A stretch of 64,000 nucleotides of DNA from an uncultured Bacteroides sp. (GTDB taxonomy: Bacteria > Bacteroidota > Bacteroidia > Bacteroidales > Bacteroidaceae): positions 186,001 through 250,000 of the forward strand of contig NZ_OY782186.1 of NCBI RefSeq assembly GCF_963677685.1. The letters run 5' to 3'. Below are positions 34,901 through 42,584 of this stretch, in pieces. The translations under genes were made by a program, and so were the position numbers. The notes below the pieces were generated by a model, which was not told where the DNA came from, ran no database searches, and was given only the letters and a program-made list of their open reading frames with translations. Numbering within the stretch: the first letter of the stretch is position 1; every line of letters starts with the position of its first letter.

Positions 34901-35371
34901 ATGGAGAAAATAGACAACCTTGACAGGCAGATTCTTGAAATCATATCTCAGAATGCCCGTATTCCGTTTAAAGATGTAGCCGCTGAATGTGGTGTTTCCA
35001 GGGCTGCCATTCACCAACGTGTACAGAGATTGATAGATCTGGGAGTCATCATTGGATCAGGATATCATGTTAACCCCAAATCTTTGGGTTATAGAACTTG
35101 CACCTATGTGGGAATCAAATTGGAAAAAGGTTCTATGTACAAAGATGTTGTAGCAGAATTACAAAAAATCCCTGAAATAGTGGAATGTCATTTCACAACG
35201 GGACCATACACAATGTTGACCAAAGTCTATGCTTGCGATAACGAACACTTAATGGAGTTACTCAACAACAGAATGCAGGAGATCCCGGGAGTAACAGCTA
35301 CCGAGACACTAATTTCTTTAGAGCAAAGCATCAAAAAAGAGATTCCTATCCGCACAGAAAAGTTACTATAA
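34901..35371 (+). CDS. Lrp/AsnC-family transcriptional regulator
   Basis: An amino-acid-responsive DNA-binding protein of 156 residues. The N-terminal winged helix-turn-helix is LDRQILEIISQNARIPFKDVAAECGVSRAAIHQRVQRLIDLGVI. The C-terminal RAM/ligand domain begins TCTYVGIKLEKGSMY and includes CHFTTGPYTMLTKVYA. Length and domain order are standard. Targets cannot be read from the sequence; the gene is monocistronic. Confidence 0.95.
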   Translation: MEKIDNLDRQILEIISQNARIPFKDVAAECGVSRAAIHQRVQRLIDLGVIIGSGYHVNPKSLGYRTCTYVGIKLEKGSMYKDVVAELQKIPEIVECHFTTGPYTMLTKVYACDNEHLMELLNNRMQEIPGVTATETLISLEQSIKKEIPIRTEKLL

Positions 35372-35413
35372 AGCTTTTTTTTGCAGTTAGCAGCAACTTA
35401 CATCTTACTTCTC

Positions 35414-35444
35414 TTGCATATTTCAGCAAAATAACTTAATTTTG
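35414..35444 (+). promoter_or_regulatory. Promoter of the tRNA gene
   Basis: TTG (35414-35416) and TAATTTTG (35437-35444) are 20 bases apart, a textbook Bacteroides -33/-7 pair. The tRNA begins 29 bases after the -7 box. Confidence 0.65.
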
Positions 35445-35473
35445 CACCACAATTCAAGAGAATTGAGATTTGC

Positions 35474-35547
35474 GGGCTTTTAGCTCAGTTGGTTAGAGCA
35501 ACAGACTCATAATCTGGAGGTCCTTGGTTCAAGCCCAAGATGGCCCA
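35474..35547 (+). tRNA. tRNA with CAU anticodon (Met elongator or Ile2)
   Basis: A 74-base cloverleaf was folded by hand. The D arm is GCTC/GAGC, the anticodon loop CTCATAA gives anticodon CAT, and the T arm is CTTGG-TTCAAGC-CCAAG with discriminator A. No CCA is encoded. The acceptor stem GGGCTTT/ATGGCCC has a T:T mismatch at the sixth pair and the anticodon stem an A:G at its top pair. CAU tRNAs may be Met or lysidine-modified Ile2; TTCAAGC in the T loop recalls Ile2 but does not decide it. Confidence 0.92.
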
Positions 35548-35555
35548 CAATACAT

Positions 35556-35589
35556 AAAGGAGAGAAAATTAATTAATTTTCTCTCCTTT
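35556..35589 (+). terminator. Terminator after the tRNA
   Basis: A perfect 34-base palindrome (17 bp per arm, arms start AAAGGAGAGAAAATT) begins 9 bases after the tRNA. Confidence 0.75.
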
Positions 35590-35769
35590 ATTATTTTATA
35601 TCTACGACACAGACAAGAAGCACCCTCCCAAACGACACCAAACTATAAAAACAGAAAATAAGAAATGACTAAGAAACAAGTGGGTCTCATTCTTATTATA
35701 TTCTGTTAAACAAATCAAATCTTATCTATTTAAGGACAAAAAGCGAATACAATAAGGAGAACATTCCCA

Positions 35770-35798
35770 TTGTTTGCTCGTTTCTTTTGTTATCTTTG
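35770..35798 (+). promoter_or_regulatory. Promoter of kduI-kduD
   Basis: TATCTTTG (35791-35798) as -7 box with TTG (35770-35772) 18 bases upstream. The ATG follows 44 bases after the -7 box. Confidence 0.5.
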
Positions 35799-35841
35799 CA
35801 TTGTGTACGTAAACGATAAACCATTTATATATTGAAATGAT

Positions 35842-36684
35842 ATGAAAACAAACTATGAAATCCGTTACGCTGCGCATCCTGAAGATGCAAAAAGCTATGA
35901 CACTAAAAGAATCCGCCGTGATTTTCTTATCGAAAGAATATTTTCAGTTAATGAAGTAAATATGATCTATTCCATGTACGATCGTATGGTCGTAGGTGGG
36001 GCTATGCCTGTTGTTGAAACACTGAAACTGGAAGCTATCGATCCGCTAAAAGCTCCTTTCTTCCTCACTCGTCGTGAACTAGGTATCTTCAATGTAGGTG
36101 GTCCTGGTATTGTTAGAGTCGGCGATGCAGTCTTTGAACTCGATTACAAAGAAGCTCTGTACTTGGGATCAGGTGATAGAGAAGTAACTTTTGAAAGTAA
36201 GGATGCAGAAAAACCTGCTAAATTTTACTTCAATTCACTCACTGCCCACAGAAATTACCCAGATAAAAAAGTAACAAAGAAAGACGCTGTAGTTGCTGAA
36301 ATGGGCTCATTAGAAGGTTCTAACCACCGCAAGATCAACAAAATGCTTGTAAATCAAGTATTGCCTACTTGCCAACTTCAAATGGGAATGACCGAATTGG
36401 CGCCTGGTAGCGTATGGAACACCATGCCTGCTCATGTTCACTCTCGCCGAATGGAAGCATATTTTTATTTTGAACTTCCAGAAGATCAGGCTGCATGTCA
36501 CTTTATAGGCGAAGTAGACGAAACCCGTCACGTATGGATGAAAGGAGAGCAAGCTGTTCTCTCTCCTGAATGGTCTATCCACTCAGCTGCCGCCACACAT
36601 AACTATACTTTTATTTGGGGTATGGGAGGTGAAAACCTTGATTATGGTGATCAAGACTTCTCTTTAATCACTGATTTAAAATAA
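35842..36684 (+). CDS. kduI: 5-keto-4-deoxyuronate isomerase
   Basis: KduI converts 5-keto-4-deoxyuronate (from unsaturated galacturonate) to 2,5-diketo-3-deoxygluconate. The 280-residue double-cupin protein shows the family opening EIRYAAHPEDAKSYDTKRIRRDF, the GGAMPV segment, and the metal site in the second cupin (MPAHVHSRRMEAYFYFE, His/His/Glu, plus HSAAATHNYTFIWGM). No signal peptide, so cytoplasmic. It lies 33 bases before kduD. It completes the route from the GH105 product of the pectin locus about 26 kb upstream. Confidence 0.97.
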   Translation: MKTNYEIRYAAHPEDAKSYDTKRIRRDFLIERIFSVNEVNMIYSMYDRMVVGGAMPVVETLKLEAIDPLKAPFFLTRRELGIFNVGGPGIVRVGDAVFELDYKEALYLGSGDREVTFESKDAEKPAKFYFNSLTAHRNYPDKKVTKKDAVVAEMGSLEGSNHRKINKMLVNQVLPTCQLQMGMTELAPGSVWNTMPAHVHSRRMEAYFYFELPEDQAACHFIGEVDETRHVWMKGEQAVLSPEWSIHSAAATHNYTFIWGMGGENLDYGDQDFSLITDLK

Positions 36685-36717
36685 TTAACTGACTGTAATT
36701 TTTTAATAGCTATAAAA

Positions 36718-37512
36718 ATGGTAAATTTCTCATTAGAAGGTAAGATAGCACTCGTAACAGGTGCTTCTTACGGGATTGGCTTTTCCATTGCAACCGGATA
36801 TGCTAAAGCCGGTGCTACTATCGTATTCAATGATATCAAGCAAGAATTGGTAGACAAAGGATTAGCTGCCTATGCGGCCGAAGGTATCAAAGCACATGGA
36901 TATGTATGCGACGTTACTGACGAAAACGCTGTAAACGCTTTAGTTGCTCAAATAGAAAAAGAAGTAGGCGTTATTGATATTTTGGTTAACAACGCCGGCA
37001 TCATTAAGCGTATTCCAATGATCGAAATGAGTGCAGCCGACTTCCGTCAGGTTATCGACATTGATCTCAATGGTCCGTTTATCGTTTCAAAGGCTGTTCT
37101 ACCTTCTATGATCAAAAAAGGTCATGGAAAGATCATCAACATCTGCTCTATGATGAGTGAACTTGGCCGTGAAACAGTTTCTGCTTATGCTGCTGCCAAA
37201 GGCGGATTAAAGATGCTTACTCGCAACATCGCATCCGAATACGGCGAACACAACATTCAATGTAATGGCATTGGTCCGGGATATATCGCCACACCACAAA
37301 CCGCTCCTTTAAGAGAAACGCAAGCTGATGGATCACGCCATCCTTTTGATTCATTCATTATTGCAAAGACTCCTGCTGCGCGTTGGGGTACCCCCGAAGA
37401 TCTTATGGGACCAGCTGTGTTCCTTGCATCTGATGCATCAAACTTTGTAAACGGTCACGTACTCTACGTGGACGGAGGTATTTTAGCCTATATAGGTAAA
37501 CAACCTAAATAA
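36718..37512 (+). CDS. kduD: 2-dehydro-3-deoxy-D-gluconate 5-dehydrogenase, SDR family
   Basis: KduD reduces 2,5-diketo-3-deoxygluconate to KDG with NAD(P)H. The classical SDR features are present: Rossmann GASYGIGFSIA near residue 15, NNAGII, catalytic Ser in ICSMMSELG and Tyr-x3-Lys in YAAAKGG, and a C-terminal FVNGHVLYVDGG. A gluconate 5-dehydrogenase function is the main alternative, but linkage to kduI favours KduD. An intrinsic terminator follows directly. Confidence 0.93.
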   Translation: MVNFSLEGKIALVTGASYGIGFSIATGYAKAGATIVFNDIKQELVDKGLAAYAAEGIKAHGYVCDVTDENAVNALVAQIEKEVGVIDILVNNAGIIKRIPMIEMSAADFRQVIDIDLNGPFIVSKAVLPSMIKKGHGKIINICSMMSELGRETVSAYAAAKGGLKMLTRNIASEYGEHNIQCNGIGPGYIATPQTAPLRETQADGSRHPFDSFIIAKTPAARWGTPEDLMGPAVFLASDASNFVNGHVLYVDGGILAYIGKQPK

Positions 37513-37531
37513 TCAAGGTTTACATATTTAC

Positions 37532-37578
37532 AAGGAGTTAAGCTTATCAACTATTTTGATGGTTCTAACTCCTTTTTT
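37532..37578 (+). terminator. Terminator between kduD and the DUF4861 gene
   Basis: AAGGAGTTA (37532-37540) pairs with TAACTCCTT (37566-37574), with further pairing inside (ATCAA/TTGAT), followed by a T run. It begins 20 bases after the kduD stop and rules against starting the next gene at 37556. Confidence 0.7.
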
Positions 37579-37615
37579 ATATCCTAAAATGTTACATCAC
37601 TTATATTCCATTTTC

Positions 37616-38854
37616 ATGAAAAAGTTTTTTTATCTATTCTTAGCAACCTTGTTCATTACCTCGTGTGCAGAGAATAAAACTGTTACAATAACAGTGACCA
37701 ATCCTACTTCCCTTGATCGCAACAACGAGATGGTAGAGGTAGAAATGAGTGAAATAGATGCCAAACTAAAACTTGCCGATACTGCTCAGATCATAGTTCT
37801 TAATGCTGCAGAACAACAAGTTCCTTATCAAATTACCCACAATGAAAAACTTATTTTCCAAGCAAATGTCCAAGCAAAGGGTACAGCTCTTTACACTATT
37901 CGTACTGGCACTCCGAATGTATTTAGCGTAAAGGCTTGTGGCAAATATTACCCAAAACGTGTGGACGATGTAGCTTGGGAAAATGATCTTATCGCTTTCC
38001 GTACTTATGGCCCTGCATTACAAGCAAGTGGAGAAAAAGCATATGGATACGATGTATGGGTAAAACGGGGCACCACCGATCCGGTTGTCGAAGCCCGCTA
38101 TGCTATGGAATTGAATCCCAAAACCGAAGCAAAGATAGATAGCCTGAATAAAGTGAATCCTAAAGCAGCAAAAGCTCTACGCGCTGCAACAACTTACCAT
38201 GCTGACCATGGCAACGGACTAGATTGCTACAAGGTTGGACCAACTCTTGGAGGAGGAACAGCTGCACTCATGTCAGGAGATACTATAATCTACCCATATT
38301 GCTACAAAACACAAGAAATTTTGGATAACGGACCACTACGCTTTAGCGTAAAGCTCGTATATAATCCACTAACCGTAAAAGGAGATACCTCTGTTGTAGA
38401 AACCCGTATCATCACTCTCGATGCAGGTTCACATCTAAACAAAACAGTTATTTCCTACTCTAATCTAAAAGAGACTACTCCTGTTGCCACAGGTATCGTT
38501 CTTCACGAACCTAACGGAGAAGTAAAAGCTGATGCAAAAGACGGTTATATCACTTATGTAGATCCTACTGACAATGCGAACAACAACAATGGAAAGATCT
38601 TTGTAGGAGCTGCTTTCCCTGCTAACGTAAAGGAAGCCAAAGCTGTTCTTTTCTCTGCTAAAGAAAGAGCAGAAAGAGGAGGTGCTGATGGGCATGTACT
38701 TGCTATTAGCGACTATCAACCAGGAACAGACTATACTTATTATTGGGGAGCAGCTTGGAGTAAAGCTGACATCAAAGATGCTGCCGAGTGGAACAAATAT
38801 GTTGCGGAATATGCACAAAAAGTACGCAATCCGCTAACAGTCACCCTCAAATAA
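37616..38854 (+). CDS. DUF4861-family lipoprotein of unknown function
   Basis: A lipoprotein signal (MKKFFYLFLATLFITSC) leads to about 395 residues recognised as DUF4861. Conserved-looking segments include RVDDVAWENDLIAFRTYGPAL, YGYDVWVKRG, YHADHGNGLDCYKVGPTLGGG and YTYYWGAAWSKADI. The HADHGNGLDCY segment and abundant Tyr/Trp look like a sugar- or uronate-handling site, but no reaction is known to me. The family is often found next to kduI, consistent with a periplasmic role in uronate use. The ATG at 37616 was chosen because the first start (37556) lies within the terminator loop. Confidence 0.8.
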   Translation: MKKFFYLFLATLFITSCAENKTVTITVTNPTSLDRNNEMVEVEMSEIDAKLKLADTAQIIVLNAAEQQVPYQITHNEKLIFQANVQAKGTALYTIRTGTPNVFSVKACGKYYPKRVDDVAWENDLIAFRTYGPALQASGEKAYGYDVWVKRGTTDPVVEARYAMELNPKTEAKIDSLNKVNPKAAKALRAATTYHADHGNGLDCYKVGPTLGGGTAALMSGDTIIYPYCYKTQEILDNGPLRFSVKLVYNPLTVKGDTSVVETRIITLDAGSHLNKTVISYSNLKETTPVATGIVLHEPNGEVKADAKDGYITYVDPTDNANNNNGKIFVGAAFPANVKEAKAVLFSAKERAERGGADGHVLAISDYQPGTDYTYYWGAAWSKADIKDAAEWNKYVAEYAQKVRNPLTVTLK

Positions 38855-38893
38855 TTGTAAGACAGAAAAATTGCAATAATAACAGCGAAAAGC

Positions 38894-38950
38894 AAGCCTG
38901 CCAAAATTCCTTTTTTAGCTTAGAAAAGAGTTTTTGGCAGGCTTATCTTT
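38894..38950. terminator. Bidirectional terminator between DUF4861 and HU genes
   Basis: AAGCCTGCCAAAA (38894-38906) pairs with TTTTGGCAGGCTT (38932-38944), with a T-rich exit on the plus strand and A-rich entry, between convergent genes. Confidence 0.75.
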
Positions 38951-38951
38951 T

Positions 38952-39377
38952 TTATTTCTCTTCGTCCTCGGCTTCTTTATTAATCTTTCGATCCATGCAT
39001 ACGAAACCTGCCCCTTTTACGCTTCTCGCAAAATTAGGGTCAGCCTTAAAGCAAACACGAGTAACCCAAACCTTTTTTACCGTGCATTCTTCCGGGTTTT
39101 CCATCCCCTCACTACTAACGCCCGCATAGAAAGTACCTAAACCTTTAATAGTCACATTCTGACCATCCTTAAGCAATGAAGCGATCACATCAGGCAATTG
39201 TGTTAATGCAGACAAAGCATCTCCATTTGTCAACGCACTTCTCTCAGCCATCTTATTTGCTATTTTGAGGGAGTTCGCTGCATTTCTCTGCAAAGCTTTA
39301 GGAGCAGCATAATATAAAACTTTCTCTTTCTCCCCTGACTTATCAACTTTCTTTCTTACAACATAATTAATTGGCAT
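38952..39377 (-). CDS. HU-like DNA-binding protein with HIG-type N-terminus
   Basis: A DNABII-family protein of 141 residues from the chosen start. It opens MPINYVVRKKVDKSG, typical of Bacteroidales HU-HIG proteins. The core (SALTNGDALSALTQLPDVIASLLKDGQNVTIKGLGTFYAG) matches the HU helix-strand region. The acidic, Lys-rich tail (EAEDEEK) is unusual for HU. The ATG at 39377 was preferred to 39482 because the extra 35 residues are not part of the fold and would be encoded in the leader next to a palindromic hairpin. Genes of this type bind DNA; a specific role is unknown. Confidence 0.85.
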   Translation of the reverse strand: MPINYVVRKKVDKSGEKEKVLYYAAPKALQRNAANSLKIANKMAERSALTNGDALSALTQLPDVIASLLKDGQNVTIKGLGTFYAGVSSEGMENPEECTVKKVWVTRVCFKADPNFARSVKGAGFVCMDRKINKEAEDEEK

Positions 39378-39495
39378 ATTTATCGTTCTTTGTAGAGTTT
39401 CCGCATCAAAGCCGTTCGAAGCAAATGTTTCTCCTCTTGTTCTTTCATTAAGATAGTGAGTTTTAGAGATCAACACCCCCATGTCAGTACTACCA

Positions 39496-39530
39496 ACACC
39501 CGGGTGTAAGGCATGCTAACACCCGGGTGT
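39496..39530 (-). promoter_or_regulatory. Tandem 12-bp palindromes in the HU leader
   Basis: ACACCCGGGTGT occurs at 39496-39507 and 39519-39530, 23 bases apart. Each copy is its own reverse complement, so they can be paired binding sites in DNA or the arms of a 12-bp GC-rich stem with an 11-base loop in RNA. They lie between the likely promoter (39611-39618) and the HU start. Confidence 0.7.
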
Positions 39531-39610
39531 CAGCACATTTTAAGCAGAACAAATATAAGAAAAGAAGAAGAGAATAACAAATAGAGAAGCTGTTAAGGAA
39601 TAGAAGACAA

Positions 39611-39618
39611 CAAAGGTA
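39611..39618 (-). promoter_or_regulatory. -7 box upstream of the HU gene
   Basis: CAAAGGTA reads TACCTTTG on the minus strand. It would give a leader of over 200 bases to the ATG at 39377, including the tandem palindromes. Confidence 0.45.
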
Positions 39619-39633
39619 TTCGCAACAAAAATT

Positions 39634-39663
39634 TAGGGATATGCGAAAAACCGTATATCCCTA
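39634..39663 (-). terminator. Terminator of the thioredoxin-fold pair
   Basis: TAGGGATAT (39655-39663 on the minus strand) pairs with 39634-39642, extended by two further pairs, and is followed on the minus strand by a T-rich run, 11 bases past the stop at 39674. Confidence 0.7.
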
Positions 39664-39673
39664 AGTATGAAGC

Positions 39674-40273
39674 CTATTTAGATTTAATACCGCAACCTAT
39701 AGCCTTGGTGAAATCAGGGCTTACCTTCTTACCGCTCAACAAAGCATCTACCGCATTTGCTAAATAAGGAGTTTTTACCGCAGAAGCATCTTCATAATTG
39801 TCATCAATGGCTCCGATATAGCGAACGATGTTTCCTTTTTTAGTTTTCTGCAACAAGAAAACATGCGGAGTACGAGTCGCCCCATAAACGGGATAGACCT
39901 TTTGGCCGTCATCAAACAGATATGGGAAAGTAAATCCAGCCTCCTTAGCACGCTTCTGCATCTCTTCAAAACTATCGGCAGGCAGTGCAGCCGGGTCATT
40001 AGGGTTGATAGCGATTACGGGATATCCTTTCGCCTTATATTTCTTATCCAAAGCCACAATTCTTTGCTCATAAGCTTTAGCATAAGGGCAATGATTGCAA
40101 GTAAACACTACAATGAATCCTTTTGCCGTTGGAAAATCGGCTAAAGAAACCATCTTATTATCCACATTCTTTAATTTAAAGTCAGTAGCTACATCGCCCA
40201 CTTTATAACCCTGAGCGGAAACACCCGCAACAGCGGCAAAAACAAATGCTATTAAAAGAACACTACGTTTCAT
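39674..40273 (-). CDS. Exported peroxiredoxin/thioredoxin-like protein
   Basis: A signal peptide (to VSA-QG) precedes an AhpC/TSA-type fold: YKVGDVATDFKLKNVDNKMVSLADF, the redox motif CNHC in VFTCNHCPYAKAYEQR, and TPHVFLLQ. It is of the group sometimes called PRX-like 1. It probably acts in the periplasm on thiols, peroxides or disulphides; the partner is unknown. Its start overlaps the TlpA-like gene's stop by 4 bases, so the two are coupled. Confidence 0.88.
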   Translation of the reverse strand: MKRSVLLIAFVFAAVAGVSAQGYKVGDVATDFKLKNVDNKMVSLADFPTAKGFIVVFTCNHCPYAKAYEQRIVALDKKYKAKGYPVIAINPNDPAALPADSFEEMQKRAKEAGFTFPYLFDDGQKVYPVYGATRTPHVFLLQKTKKGNIVRYIGAIDDNYEDASAVKTPYLANAVDALLSGKKVSPDFTKAIGCGIKSK

Positions 40274-40788
40274 TGTTTTAAAAATTTAGTTGTTAATACT
40301 TGAAGTTCATCATATGTAAATGATTTCTCGTGAAACTCTCTTTTATCGCCTTTCACAATAAGTGTGGCAGGCAATGCACCGCTCCAAGTAGGATCGACCT
40401 TGTTAATCCAACTATTAGCATCTGGGTCGCTTAGCAGAACCACAGAAGATTGCACCTTTCTCTTTTTCATAAAAGGAATAACCTGAGAGTTTATCTTTGA
40501 TTTGAAGTCCATACTAATAAGGACTACTTTTACTTTTTTAGAAGCATATTCTTTGCCTATTTGATCAAAAAAAGGCAACTCTTTGATGCAAGGGATGCAA
40601 TAAGTAGCCCAAAAGTTGAATATATAGGTTGTATCATTATCCGCTTTGGGATGCAGCATAGGTTCCAATTGAGAATAATTGTAAACCGGGACTTCTACAC
40701 CTTCAAATTTAACGACTTGCTGGGCCTTGATACTAACGGGCAAAGTAAGGCATAGCAATACAAAGAGAGGTATTATAGACTGTTTCAT
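40270..40788 (-). CDS. TlpA-like exported thiol-disulphide oxidoreductase
   Basis: A signal peptide (to IKA) is followed by a thioredoxin domain of about 150 residues with WATYCIPCIKELPFF (CIPC active site) and the cis-Pro region ALPATLIVKGD. TlpA/ResA-type proteins reduce periplasmic disulphides or cytochrome c precursors. It is the first gene of the pair with the 39674 gene. About 230 AT-rich bases upstream (40789-41021) show no other gene. Confidence 0.9.
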   Translation of the reverse strand: MKQSIIPLFVLLCLTLPVSIKAQQVVKFEGVEVPVYNYSQLEPMLHPKADNDTTYIFNFWATYCIPCIKELPFFDQIGKEYASKKVKVVLISMDFKSKINSQVIPFMKKRKVQSSVVLLSDPDANSWINKVDPTWSGALPATLIVKGDKREFHEKSFTYDELQVLTTKFLKQ

Positions 40789-41021
40789 GATTATTAGAAG
40801 TATTAAGATGATAATATGGCAAACAGATATGCTATTTCTGAGTTTCTGAAAAGCAAAAAGTTGACTACATTAAAATAATAACAATATTTGTTCTCGAAAA
40901 AACAGAATCAATAACTTAAAAGAACTTATAATTTTATAATAGAGGGAATAAAAGCATTTCTGCAAAATCAACAATATTTCATACGCGAAGGTCGCGATAA
41001 GACAATACAGAGAATAAGGAC

Positions 41022-41957
41022 TTATTTATCAAAAGACTCTGCTGCATCAATGTTTCTTTGTAAGCCTGAATATTTGGCTCTTTTCACCGCACTACCCTTA
41101 AAGAGAATACGATATTGCTCTTCGGTGAGTGCATGCCAATCGTTTTTAGTCATCCGCATAAATTCCGGAGTAGGTTGTAACTCAGGTGTGCTACAAGGAG
41201 TAGCGCAATTGGTCCAAGGACAAACACGCTGACACTCGTCACAGCCATAGATTCGATTTCCTAACTTAGAGGCATACTGAGATGGAATGTCACCACGGTT
41301 TTCAATAGTAAGATAAGAGATACATTTGTTGGCATTAAGTTTATAAGGGGCTTCAAAAGCTTGTGTAGGACAGGCTTGTTGACATCGGGTACAGTTGCCA
41401 CAACGATTTCTCTGCGGAATATCATAAGCAAGATCTATATCGAGAAACAATTCACCTAAAAAGAACGAAGATCCGGCAAAAGGGATAATCAATTGGGTAT
41501 TCTTACCGATCCAACCAAGTCCTGCACGCCAAGCCCAATAGCGATCGAGTACAGGTGCGGTATCGCAAAACACACGACCATTAACAGGAGTAATGTGCTC
41601 ATCAATATAAGCAAAGAGTGTATTCATCTTTGCCCTCATAATGTCATGATAATCTTTACCGTAAGCATACCAAGCAAACTGGTACTGATCATCAGCAAGT
41701 TGCTCTTGAGGATAATAATTCAACGCAACAGAAACGATGCTACGAGTGCCTTCCACCAACAAACGAGGATCACAACGTTTCTCTACATTGTTAGCCATAT
41801 AAGCCATATCTCCATGATGACCGGTAGAAAGCCACTCCCTAAAATGTTTCTCTGCTTCAGGGGTTATAGGTTCCGCAGGAGCTATGCCACAGGCAGAAAA
41901 GCCGAGGCGCAAGGCTTCGGCTTTTATCTGATCAGCATATTCTTTTTGAGAACTCAT
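41022..41957 (-). CDS. queG: Epoxyqueuosine reductase
   Basis: QueG is a cobalamin- and iron-sulphur-dependent enzyme that reduces epoxyqueuosine to queuosine in tRNA. The 311-residue sequence shows LGFSACGIAPAEPI, DTAPVLDRYWAWRAGLGWIGKN, and two 4Fe-4S ligand sets: CGNCTRCQQACP and CDECQRVCPW. Together with mnmD in this window it marks wobble-base tRNA modification. It is the last gene of a leftward run after the DUF2723 and deacetylase genes (17-base gap). Confidence 0.96.
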   Translation of the reverse strand: MSSQKEYADQIKAEALRLGFSACGIAPAEPITPEAEKHFREWLSTGHHGDMAYMANNVEKRCDPRLLVEGTRSIVSVALNYYPQEQLADDQYQFAWYAYGKDYHDIMRAKMNTLFAYIDEHITPVNGRVFCDTAPVLDRYWAWRAGLGWIGKNTQLIIPFAGSSFFLGELFLDIDLAYDIPQRNRCGNCTRCQQACPTQAFEAPYKLNANKCISYLTIENRGDIPSQYASKLGNRIYGCDECQRVCPWTNCATPCSTPELQPTPEFMRMTKNDWHALTEEQYRILFKGSAVKRAKYSGLQRNIDAAESFDK

Positions 41958-41974
41958 GACATTACACGTTACAA

Positions 41975-42583
41975 TTATAACAGTTTAAATTCGTAACCCT
42001 CTTCTAATAGAAATTCAATCGAACGAGGCAAAGCATACTGTATATTATTCCACGATTTCACAGAATCATGAAAAGTAATGATAGAACCATTACGAGCATA
42101 TCTCATAACGTTAGCTAGTACTTGCGGACCTCGAAGTTTCTTGCTATAATCACGTGTAACCAAATCCCACATCACTATTTTATAACGCTGTTTCAACAAA
42201 AAATACTGCATCCAGGTCATGTGACCATGAGGAGGGCGAAAAAGATCTGTATGCATCACTTCATTTGCTTTCTCCACATTGGTCATGTATTTTTTTGCCA
42301 AATATTCAAAACCACGGATATGATTAAAAGTATGGTTTCCCACACGATGCCCTCGTTCTACTACCATTTGGAACTCTTCAGGGTGTTTACGTATGTTATC
42401 ACCCACCATGAAGAAAGTTGCTTTAATATTATATTTATCTAAAAGGTCGAGCACCCAGGGGGTTACTTCAGGAATGGGTCCGTCATCAAAGGTTAGATAC
42501 ACAGCCTTTTCTGCCGGATCCATTCGCCATAAAGCAGTTGGGTATAGAGCCCGAAAAAATTGCGGTGGTTGCTCTATAAACAT
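41975..42583 (-). CDS. NodB-type polysaccharide deacetylase family protein
   Basis: A CE4/NodB fold of 202 residues with the metal and catalytic motif YLTFDDGPIPE, HTFNH (two metal His), the FRPPHG motif, and SIITFHDSVK near the C-terminus. These enzymes remove N-acetyl groups from glycans. No signal peptide is visible, so a cytoplasmic lipid-linked or membrane-side substrate is possible. Its ATG begins one base after the DUF2723 stop, showing tight coupling. Confidence 0.9.
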   Translation of the reverse strand: MFIEQPPQFFRALYPTALWRMDPAEKAVYLTFDDGPIPEVTPWVLDLLDKYNIKATFFMVGDNIRKHPEEFQMVVERGHRVGNHTFNHIRGFEYLAKKYMTNVEKANEVMHTDLFRPPHGHMTWMQYFLLKQRYKIVMWDLVTRDYSKKLRGPQVLANVMRYARNGSIITFHDSVKSWNNIQYALPRSIEFLLEEGYEFKLL

Positions 42584-42584
42584 T

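Noticed and set aside
39378..39482. 35-residue N-terminal extension of the HU-like protein
   Set aside because: It precedes the conserved MPINY opening, has no similarity to HU domains, and sits against a leader hairpin, so it is probably untranslated.
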